A stretch of DNA of 12,373 nucleotides, taken from positions 1 to 12,373 of the forward strand of contig JAGBXG010000415.1 in the NCBI GenBank assembly GCA_017629415.1. Reading direction: 5' to 3'. This document shows, one piece after another, positions 6,835-12,373 of the stretch; the first letter of the stretch is position 1, and each line of letters opens with the position of its first letter. Both the position numbers and the translations under genes were made by a program. The notes under the pieces are model-generated. The model worked only from the letters and a program-made list of their open reading frames with translations. It was not told the DNA's origin and did no database searches. The stretch comes from Pseudomonadota bacterium. Its GTDB lineage: Bacteria > Myxococcota > Bradymonadia > UBA4248.

Positions 6835-9048
6835 CTAAAATTTCAAGGCCACTTCGATATACCCAAGGAACCACGCGACAATCACGAGGATAAAGACAAT
6901 CGAAATAAAAGTGGTTGCCACCAACAACAATGAAGAAGCTATCGAACGATGCTGTTTGGTATGTTCCGCGTGCTGCACAGGAACGCCCAAATCCTCGTCT
7001 GCCACAATGGCACTCAGGCCAATCTGCGTCTTCATTTCGGCGGTTTCATCGCGCGTTTTTTCGAGCATGCCGATACTGGCAAGATTTTGGCCCCCGCGAG
7101 AAGAATCACGAAGAACAGACAAGGGATCCGAAATATCTTCCACATGCTGAAGCGCATCAAAAAATTCGCCGGCATGCTTGTAACGATCGGCAGGATTTTT
7201 GGCACAAGCCTTATTGATAATGGCTTCAATCACTGTATCGCGCAGATTTTCGGGGAAAACAATCGGCTCATAACTCTGCTTATAGGCGATATCAAACAGA
7301 GATTCGCCATCCACTGCAGGCGTGCCTGTCAAAAGCTCATAGAAGATAAGGCCTGCCGCATAGACATCCGTCCAAGGCCCAAGCTTGCCTGTTGTCAGCT
7401 GCTCAGGGCTGATGTACTGCGGCGTGCCATAAACCCGGCGAGAATCGACGACAGTGACATTTTGAACCGCCTGATCTTCGCTGGCACCGAGTGCTTTGGA
7501 AAGACCGAAATCGAGAATGACAACCTGATCGGCGTAGCCTTCTTTTTTGGACAAAATGATGTTCGCCGGTTTCAAGTCGCGATGAACAATCTGACGGCGA
7601 TGTGCTTCCATCAAACCGCTGAGCAGCTGAAGCATCAAGTTCTTGGCTTTTTCGAACTTCATGGCGCCGTATTGCTTGAGGCGTTCGTCAAGGCGGTTAC
7701 CTTTCACGAGTTCCATGGTCATCCAAAGCACACCATATTCCAACGCACCGCTGCTGTAGAGACGCACAATATTGGGGTGTTCGAGACGCGAAACGATGTC
7801 GATTTCACGTTCAAAACGTTTGTCGATATCTCCGACTTCGGATTTGGCTGCCGGCAGAATCAGTTTGAGTGCTTCTTCACGTCCGAGCGTCAGGTTTTTA
7901 GCACGGTAAACGGCACCAAAACCGCCACGGCCCAGTTCATCAATGATTTCATAATTGCCGCCGACCTTGTCGCCGACATTGGGCAATTGATAATCGGCAG
8001 TATGGGCAGCATCCCAGCGATTATTTGTCTTTTCAAAAACGATGGTCCGTTCAAATTCGGAAGGCTGGCGCACGGGTTCAGACGAAAGATCGGGGACTTC
8101 AAGATTATCGATATCCAGTTCATCCGGCTCCATCTGACGAATATTGGGCGCAGACGGCGTGGCAGGACATCGCACGATGGTCTGCCGTTCTTCAATCGAA
8201 ACATCGGCATTCAATTTGGGCTTAATCTGTTCAGCTTCTTCAGGGGCGAGTTTAACCGTCGAGCCATGAAGTCCGCGAGTTTCGAGGGCTTCAGACTTTT
8301 CGGGCTGAGACAAATCCGCTTCAGCCTGAGACAACTCTGCCTTAGACAAATCGACTTCCGTTGTTTTCGGCTTATGAGATAATTCCGTCAATTTTTCTGC
8401 TTGATCAGACTTTGCAGGTTTGAGCTGTTCGGCTTCTTCGGCCGGAAGCTTGACAGTCGGACTCAGCAGACCGCTCACAATCTTGACCGAAGCTTTGCGT
8501 TCCCGTTTGATTGGCTGACTGTCGGTTATTGTCGGCGTAGATTCCAAATCTGAAACTCTTTTGCCGGAATTTTCAACCTCTTCGATTTCTTTGGCATGAA
8601 ACACATTGGTATCTTCATCTTCATCTATAACTTTCGATGAAGCTGCATCTGCATCTTTAACTTTCGATGAAGCTGCATCTGCATCTTTAACTTTCGATGA
8701 AGCTGCATCTGCATCTTTCGATAAAGCATCTTGCTTGCTGCCAATGTTCAAGCTTTTTTTGTCTGCTTTATCTTGAGATTTCTGAGCCTCTGAATCTTTT
8801 GAAGCACTTGCATCTGAATCAAACAAACTCAAACTCTCAAACAAATCCTCTTTGCTCTCTGATTTCGATTCGGCATTCCCAGACAGCAATGCGGCAAAAA
8901 AATCAGCCCCATTCACCGATGGTTCATCGACCAAAGAAGACACGTTATCGGCAACATGACCAATTTCAATGCTGTCTTCACTGTCATGACGTGAACGGGG
9001 GGCGTTCAAATCTATCTGAATGGAATCATGTTCTTCGGATGTACTCAT
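6835..9048 (-). CDS. Tail-anchored PknB-type (Hanks) Ser/Thr protein kinase with repeat-rich N-terminus
   Basis: A 737-residue membrane kinase. The first 350 residues are acidic, low-complexity and rich in Ser/Asp/Glu. They include three exact-to-near copies of KDADAASSKV (111-140) and two copies of a TVKL..EEAEQ.KP motif (198-211, 264-277). The kinase domain (about 366-632) has RGGFGAV (374-380), K395, E415, HRDLKPAN (489-496), DFG (513-515) and GTPQYISPE (541-549), so it should be active. A hydrophobic helix (about 702-730) ends the protein, leaving only a few residues outside the cytoplasm. The order of parts matches the kinase at 2660-4315, but the N-terminal regions do not look related. 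The start is supported by AGGTG 7 nt before the ATG and a good promoter further upstream. It is divergent from the isomerase lipoprotein gene. No sensor domain is seen; signals may come through partner proteins. Confidence 0.92.
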   Translation of the reverse strand: MSTSEEHDSIQIDLNAPRSRHDSEDSIEIGHVADNVSSLVDEPSVNGADFFAALLSGNAESKSESKEDLFESLSLFDSDASASKDSEAQKSQDKADKKSLNIGSKQDALSKDADAASSKVKDADAASSKVKDADAASSKVIDEDEDTNVFHAKEIEEVENSGKRVSDLESTPTITDSQPIKRERKASVKIVSGLLSPTVKLPAEEAEQLKPAKSDQAEKLTELSHKPKTTEVDLSKAELSQAEADLSQPEKSEALETRGLHGSTVKLAPEEAEQIKPKLNADVSIEERQTIVRCPATPSAPNIRQMEPDELDIDNLEVPDLSSEPVRQPSEFERTIVFEKTNNRWDAAHTADYQLPNVGDKVGGNYEIIDELGRGGFGAVYRAKNLTLGREEALKLILPAAKSEVGDIDKRFEREIDIVSRLEHPNIVRLYSSGALEYGVLWMTMELVKGNRLDERLKQYGAMKFEKAKNLMLQLLSGLMEAHRRQIVHRDLKPANIILSKKEGYADQVVILDFGLSKALGASEDQAVQNVTVVDSRRVYGTPQYISPEQLTTGKLGPWTDVYAAGLIFYELLTGTPAVDGESLFDIAYKQSYEPIVFPENLRDTVIEAIINKACAKNPADRYKHAGEFFDALQHVEDISDPLSVLRDSSRGGQNLASIGMLEKTRDETAEMKTQIGLSAIVADEDLGVPVQHAEHTKQHRSIASSLLLVATTFISIVFILVIVAWFLGYIEVALKF
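8631..8718. repeat. Three tandem 30-bp repeats inside the second kinase gene
   Basis: Three head-to-tail copies of a 30-bp unit (starting ctttcgatga) at 8631, 8661 and 8691; the third differs only in its last two bases. They encode the 10-residue repeat KDADAASSKV in the disordered N-terminal region. Near-identity at DNA level suggests recent expansion, and a unit of 30 bp keeps the frame when copy number changes. Confidence 0.92.
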
Positions 9049-9092
9049 GAATTATCACCTGCAAATCAAGTCGCGAAACGCAAGAACTTTTC

Positions 9093-9121
9093 TACATATA
9101 CAAATTCATCGCAATCGTCAA
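9093..9121 (-). promoter_or_regulatory. Sigma70-type promoter for the second kinase gene
   Basis: On the minus strand: -35 TTGACG (9121-9116), a 17-nt spacer, then TATGTA (9098-9093), with an overlapping TATATG two bases earlier. This predicts a leader of about 38 nt before the ATG at 9048. Confidence 0.55.
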
Positions 9122-9228
9122 AATTCCGCCATCATGCCTGAGAAAATTTCTCAATCATGCGGACATTCCCCGTGCTTATCCCATCAGCAGCTGCACATCA
9201 CCAGCAGACAGATCAACAAGAGGAAAGC

Positions 9229-9266
9229 TTGTGTTGATAATTTCAAAAACAAAATCATCAACACAA
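9229..9266. promoter_or_regulatory. Long spaced inverted repeat between divergent kinase and isomerase genes
   Basis: Perfect 10-bp arms TTGTGTTGAT and ATCAACACAA with an 18-nt A-rich spacer; the match extends to 14 bp per arm with one mismatch (AAGC... / ...ACTT). A further half-like ATCAACA lies at 9212-9218. No U-tract follows on either strand, so a terminator is unlikely. The right arm overlaps a possible -35 box for the isomerase gene, which fits an operator. Confidence 0.5.
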
Positions 9267-9286
9267 ACTTAGATTTGGTTTATAGA
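9258..9286 (+). promoter_or_regulatory. Possible promoter of the isomerase lipoprotein gene
   Basis: TCAACA (9258-9263), a 17-nt spacer and TATAGA (9281-9286). The -35 is weak (four of six to TTGACA) and lies inside the right arm of the inverted repeat, as expected for a regulated promoter. It would give a leader of about 70 nt. Confidence 0.35.
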
Positions 9287-9364
9287 GCATCATTTATCAC
9301 CCGGATGTGCTTGCAGCCATCCCCATTGCCATACCGACACATACGGCTTACCTCTCCATCCGAT

Positions 9365-10294
9365 ATGAAAAAGCTCTATCTTCTCCCCATGCTCTGTGCC
9401 TGTTTTATCACGGCCTGCCAATCCGACACCGAACCGACTGCTCAGCAGCCGGTGCATCATTATACGACAGGTCAGCTGCCGGAACAGACACCGCAGCTTG
9501 TCACCGCAGAATGGGAAATTTATCGCCAAAAACATCCCGAAATGACCGAAGCTGAAGCAAAAAAACAGTTTGACATCATTCAAACGATGAGTGCTCAAAA
9601 CTATCAAGCCGATGTCGCCATCTGGGCTGACAGACGCGCCCTAGGCTCCGCATGGGTCAAAAAACAAATTCACGATGTTTATCATCCCGACACCGTCCCG
9701 GATACCATGATACAGGCAGCCGCCGATGCCTATGCATTTTCAAGCGGTCATCCGGCTCTCGTTACAGTCAGCCATATTCTCATTAAACCTGACAAAGAAA
9801 CAACACCTGCACAACGAAAAGCCGCACTTGAAACCATACGGCAAGAGCTGATTCAAGCCAACGCCTTCACAGACGATGCGCTCAGTAAAGCCGCGCACCG
9901 CCTCATTCGCGCCGGCTACCGTGTCGATGTCAATAAAGATCTCAAATTTCCACGACAACCCATCACACCTTTTATGGGCGAACAACTCAATTACCAATAC
10001 ACGGTTGAACCCTTCGCAGATGCCTCATTTAAACTGACACCAGATAACAAACTCAGCCCCGTCACCGAATCAGAATTCGGCTACCATCTTATTCTTTTAA
10101 AAAATAGATCCGAAGAGAAAAAAGCTGATATTCAAAAAGACCGCGATTTCCTGCTCTCCAATATCGTCGAACACGGCAGAAAACTCGCAACTCAACAGCA
10201 TATCCAAACCCTGATGCATGCCAAACCCATCCGTGTCGATGAACTCAGGCTGCAAGAAATCACGAAAAAAAACAAAGCTGACGAACAACCTTAA
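9365..10294 (+). CDS. Parvulin-type peptidyl-prolyl cis-trans isomerase lipoprotein (PpiC/PrsA-like)
   Basis: A 309-residue lipoprotein with MKKLYLLPML start and lipobox ITAC, acylated cysteine at residue 18. Residues about 130-246 form a parvulin (rotamase) domain: first strand VTVSHILI (133-140), a helix and basic loop, FADASFKLTP (217-226), and the closing FGYHLILL (238-245). The two active-site histidines expected in this family are seen at 136 and 241. Such proteins speed proline isomerisation and help fold exported proteins in the periplasm. A helical segment before (45-125) and a basic coiled tail after (250-309) could act as the chaperone part, as in PrsA or SurA. The start at 9365 is set by the signal peptide; no clear Shine-Dalgarno precedes it. 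A strong terminator follows the stop by 20 bp. It is divergent from the second kinase. Confidence 0.88.
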   Translation: MKKLYLLPMLCACFITACQSDTEPTAQQPVHHYTTGQLPEQTPQLVTAEWEIYRQKHPEMTEAEAKKQFDIIQTMSAQNYQADVAIWADRRALGSAWVKKQIHDVYHPDTVPDTMIQAAADAYAFSSGHPALVTVSHILIKPDKETTPAQRKAALETIRQELIQANAFTDDALSKAAHRLIRAGYRVDVNKDLKFPRQPITPFMGEQLNYQYTVEPFADASFKLTPDNKLSPVTESEFGYHLILLKNRSEEKKADIQKDRDFLLSNIVEHGRKLATQQHIQTLMHAKPIRVDELRLQEITKKNKADEQP

Positions 10295-10314
10295 ATCTGA
10301 ATTCCAACTTGAAC

Positions 10315-10346
10315 GCCGCTATGCCACGCATACGCGGCTTTTTTTT
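10315..10346 (+). terminator. Rho-independent terminator of the isomerase gene (CTAT/ATACG type)
   Basis: Stem GCCGC / GCGGC, then TATGC / GCATA around a CAC loop, followed by eight T (10339-10346). One C is bulged beside ATA, so this terminator follows the same CTAT ... ATACG rule as the hairpins next to it and at the two other sites. Confidence 0.9.
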
Positions 10347-10354
10347 ATTCTTGC

Positions 10355-10425
10355 TGCGGCCTATTTGCTCGCGCAAATACGGCCGCACGGCCCGGCTATC
10401 GTGCTCCGCACGATACGCCTTGGCC
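10355..10425 (+). repeat. Tandem pair of CTAT/ATACG hairpins (site 3)
   Basis: Hairpin one, 10355-10387: outer stem TGCGGCC / GGCCGCA, inner stem TATTTGC / GCAAATA, TCGC loop. Hairpin two, 10389-10425: outer stem GGCC plus GGC / GCC plus GGCC with a small internal loop (C against TT), inner stem TATCGTGC / GCACGATA, TCC loop. Each has one bulged C after ATA. Together with the terminator at 10315 this gives three members in a row. No U-tract follows either of these two. Confidence 0.78.
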
Positions 10426-10617
10426 TCCATGTATCCCACAGGCATACACAAAACCGAAAATCACTGACCAAGGACTAGACATAACCCCAATCATCAAAGA
10501 AAAACTTATGAATTTCGGGAATGATAACAGTTTTAGTATTATATGAATTTTTGTGTTATATATAGCTTTTGTGAAATGCATCATTTTTCAAGATATTCTC
10601 ACATCTATGGAGCACAA
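10426..10617. other. AT-rich leader region of the restriction-modification gene
   Basis: A 192-bp stretch without a gene. It turns strongly AT-rich from about 10490, with several TATA-like boxes (10537-10542, 10557-10562) but no good -35 partner, so the promoter is not placed. A GGAG at 10609-10612 stands 5 nt before the ATG at 10618 and decides that start; an ATG at 10607 in another frame runs into TGA after four codons. Confidence 0.5.
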
Positions 10618-12373
10618 ATGAGATCACACAGTCAAACCTTGGAAGCTATTCAGGCCTTTGTGGAACGCTGGAAAGGACGTGGCTATGAAAAAGGCGAAAG
10701 CCAAGCTTTTTGGCTCGATCTGCTACATGATGTGCTGGATATCGCAACGCCCAGCGAAATCATCAGCTTCGAAAATCAAGTCAAACTGGCCAGTACCAGC
10801 TTTATCGATGCCTATATTGCACCCACCAAAGTCCTTATCGAACAAAAAAGCATAGATAAAGACTTGAAAAAAACCATCAAACAAAGTGATGGCACCTTAT
10901 TAACACCGTTTCAACAGGCCAAACGCTATGCTGCGGAACTTCCCGTGTCCAAACATCCGCGATGGGTGGTGACATGCAATTTTATGTCATTTCTCATCTA
11001 TGATATGGAAAATCCCCATGGAGAACCAGAAGAGGTTTTATTAGAAAATTTAGAAAAAGATTATTATCGACTCCGTTTTTTGGTCGAAGACGGCAAAGCA
11101 CACCTCCAACGCGAGCTGGAAGTCTCGATTAAAGCCGGCGAACATGTCGGAAAATTATATGACGCTTTCTATGCACAATATGGCAAAGAGGTTTCCACAG
11201 AGGATCTGCATTCCTTAAATGTCTTATGCGTGCGCCTCGTGTTCTGTCTCTATGCCGAAGATGCCGGTATCTTTAGCAAAGATCAGTTTTATTATTATAT
11301 GGCGCAATATAAACCCGATCAGATGCGCGATGCCCTCAAGGCTTTATTTACAACATTAGATACCCCCATCGAAAAAAGAGATCGCTTCTTACACCCCGCG
11401 CTGAAAGCTTTTCCTTACGTCAATGGTTCGCTGTTTTTTCAACGCCCCCACGAAGATATCCCACCCTTTGACGCCGATATGGCCGAACTCCTGCTCATGA
11501 AAGCCTCGCTTGGCTTTGATTGGAGCGAAATATCCCCCACCATTTTCGGCGCTGTCTTTGAAAGTACACTCAATCCCGAGACGCGCCGCGCCGGCGGTAT
11601 GCATTACACCAGCATCGAAAACATACACAAAGTCATCGATCCCCTATTCTTCAACGATCTCAAAGCCGAATTCGAACAAATTAAAGCCGAAAAACAACAT
11701 AACAAACGCCAGCAAAAGTTAGAAGCCTTTCAAGACAAGCTCGCGAGGCTCAAATTCCTCGATCCTGCCTGCGGTTCAGGCAATTTTTTGACCGAAACCT
11801 ATATTTCTCTGCGGCGTCTCGAAAACGAAGCCATTTCCCTGCGCCTCAAAGGTCAGAAACTCCTCGGCCTGGAACAGTTCAACCCGATTAAAGTCAATAT
11901 TCATCAGTTTTACGGCATCGAAATCAACGATTTTGCCGTCACCGTAGCCATGACCGCCCTCTGGATCGCCGAAAGTCAAATGATGCATGAAACCGAACGC
12001 ATCATTAAGTTTGATCTCGATTACCTGCCTCTCAAGAGTTTTAACAATATTCATTGCGGTAATGCCTTACGGATGGATTGGGGAACGCTTCTTGGTGGTT
12101 TAGGCCCCTTCCCCGCAGGGGCAGGGGGTTTAGGCCCCTTCCCCCCAACCCCCTTCCCCGCAGGGGCAGGGGGAGTTAGAGAACGCAGCTATGTAACTTC
12201 CGACCCGAAAATGTGGAATACTCTGAAAGAAAGAGAACATCGAAATAACCCCACAGAAGCTGAAGAAATACTATGGCAAGCCATTCGTAGTCATCAACTT
12301 GGATATAAATTTAGGCGTCAGCAAGCCATTCATGTGTATATTGCGGATTTTGTGTGTCTAGATTTAAAACTCA
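10618..12373 (+). CDS. MmeI-like type IIG restriction enzyme / adenine-N6 DNA methyltransferase, partial, with in-frame DUF559 insertion
   Basis: The frame is open from the ATG to the window edge (585 codons seen). The N-terminal part carries a PD-(D/E)XK nuclease pattern, D64 then E75-Q-K77 in a hydrophobic strand, as in the MmeI family. A helical spacer follows. The SAM-binding motif I is DPACGSGNFL (382-391), followed by FYGIEINDFAVTVA (417-430) and GNALRMDW (481-488). In this family the catalytic NPP(F/Y) motif comes soon after that last motif. Here instead the frame runs into Gly/Pro-rich translated repeats (about 493-521) and then a DUF559-like segment (about 522 onward). Whether the methyltransferase resumes beyond the edge cannot be seen. 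The enzyme would cut DNA and modify its own sites. The stretch 1-488 looks intact; activity depends on what lies downstream. Confidence 0.85.
   Translation, partial: MRSHSQTLEAIQAFVERWKGRGYEKGESQAFWLDLLHDVLDIATPSEIISFENQVKLASTSFIDAYIAPTKVLIEQKSIDKDLKKTIKQSDGTLLTPFQQAKRYAAELPVSKHPRWVVTCNFMSFLIYDMENPHGEPEEVLLENLEKDYYRLRFLVEDGKAHLQRELEVSIKAGEHVGKLYDAFYAQYGKEVSTEDLHSLNVLCVRLVFCLYAEDAGIFSKDQFYYYMAQYKPDQMRDALKALFTTLDTPIEKRDRFLHPALKAFPYVNGSLFFQRPHEDIPPFDADMAELLLMKASLGFDWSEISPTIFGAVFESTLNPETRRAGGMHYTSIENIHKVIDPLFFNDLKAEFEQIKAEKQHNKRQQKLEAFQDKLARLKFLDPACGSGNFLTETYISLRRLENEAISLRLKGQKLLGLEQFNPIKVNIHQFYGIEINDFAVTVAMTALWIAESQMMHETERIIKFDLDYLPLKSFNNIHCGNALRMDWGTLLGGLGPFPAGAGGLGPFPPTPFPAGAGGVRERSYVTSDPKMWNTLKEREHRNNPTEAEEILWQAIRSHQLGYKFRRQQAIHVYIADFVCLDLKL
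12099..12173 (+). repeat. G/C-tract repeats at the left edge of the DUF559 insertion
   Basis: Two copies of a unit beginning tttaggccccttcccc, at 12099 and 12129, each ending in gcaggggcaggggg. Each can fold back: in the second the arms CCCCCTTCCCC (12149-12159) and GGGGCAGGGGG (12163-12173) pair around a short loop with a TT/CA mismatch. The second copy holds 15 more bp. The total length keeps the reading frame (translated GLGPFPAGAGG). Confidence 0.85.
12099..12373 (+). mobile_element. DUF559 endonuclease-like insertion, left end (runs off the window)
   Basis: After the G/C repeats the frame reads SYVTSDPKMW, then a DUF559 (Vsr-like PD-(D/E)XK fold) start: NPTEAEEILWQAIR (544-557), LGYKFRRQ (561-568) and YIADFVCLDLKL (574-585). 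By family knowledge the Asp in IADF is part of the nuclease site; the second half with its E and EVDG-like motif lies beyond the edge. It could also start as its own protein at ATG 12211, but no ribosome site is seen. Codons change at the boundary: the host gene prefers CGC, CTC and CTG, while this part uses CTA, CTT, CGT, AGG and AGA, which fits separate origin. DUF559 genes often sit inside or beside other genes next to C/G-tract repeats; mobility here is inferred, not shown. Confidence 0.72.

Larger units (their letters stand above)
9122..9364. other. Rest of the divergent intergenic region before the isomerase gene
   Basis: A 243-bp stretch without a supported gene. A plus-strand frame continuous with the isomerase gene reads back to 9020, into the start of the kinase gene, but its N-terminal translation has no coding look and the lipoprotein signal starts only at 9365. 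The notable content is the inverted repeat at 9229-9266 and a possible promoter overlapping it, described separately. Confidence 0.6.

Noticed and set aside
6949..8382. Long plus-strand open frame (477 codons) opposite the second kinase
   Set aside because: The minus strand encodes a complete kinase domain with all catalytic motifs here; the antisense translation has no known domain and is Phe/Arg-rich.
9020..9364. Upstream extension of the isomerase frame
   Set aside because: It reads through the start and promoter of the kinase gene, and the lipoprotein signal peptide begins only at 9365, so the extension would destroy export.
2573..10425. Integron attC sites
   Set aside because: The hairpins lack the RYYYAAC / GTTRRRY core boxes, and no integrase or cassette arrangement is seen.
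12099..12173. CRISPR-like array
   Set aside because: Only two G/C-tract units with no unique spacers of even length, and they are translated in frame with the surrounding gene.

Overview
The window looks like a piece of chromosome from a free-living, envelope-rich Gram-negative bacterium of the Myxococcota / Bradymonadota kind. This is inferred from two large Hanks-type Ser/Thr kinases with long disordered N-termini and C-terminal membrane anchors, lipoproteins with lipoboxes, an S1-domain protein with a basic tail, and moderate GC with AT-rich promoter regions. No rRNA, tRNA or CRISPR array is seen, and the lineage is not proven by anything here.

Layout, left to right. (1) 1-406 has no convincing gene. 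It carries two copies of a 27-bp direct repeat and a strong terminator for the next gene. (2) 407-2474, minus strand: a five-domain S1 RNA-binding protein preceded by a small lipoprotein gene with a good sigma70-type promoter and an 18-bp perfect palindrome at its transcription start. (3) 2573-2636: a tandem pair of GC-rich hairpins. (4) 2660-4315, minus: tail-anchored Ser/Thr kinase, divergent from a large secreted helical protein of unknown function (4628-6751, plus). (5) 6753-6825: a second tandem hairpin pair filling the gap between convergent genes. (6) 6835-9048, minus: a second tail-anchored kinase with tandem repeats in its N-terminal region, divergent from a parvulin-type peptidyl-prolyl isomerase lipoprotein (9365-10294, plus). 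The shared upstream region holds a long inverted repeat. (7) 10315-10425: a terminator plus two more hairpins. (8) 10618 to the right edge: an MmeI-like combined restriction-modification enzyme. Just after motif I and before its expected catalytic NPP(Y/F) motif, it is interrupted in frame by G/C-rich repeats and a DUF559 endonuclease-like segment.

Two things stand out. First, seven hairpins at three intergenic sites share one rule: a CTAT on the left arm faces ATACG on the right arm with one extra C bulged, while the stem sequences outside and inside this junction differ from copy to copy. The pattern suggests an intergenic repeat family conserved in structure rather than in sequence; one copy serves as a textbook terminator. 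Second, the DUF559 segment sits inside a restriction-modification gene without breaking the frame.

The two kinases each face, head to head, a gene for an exported protein (a secreted helical protein; a periplasmic-facing foldase). They may belong to envelope-stress or surface-protein control, but that link is inference from position only.
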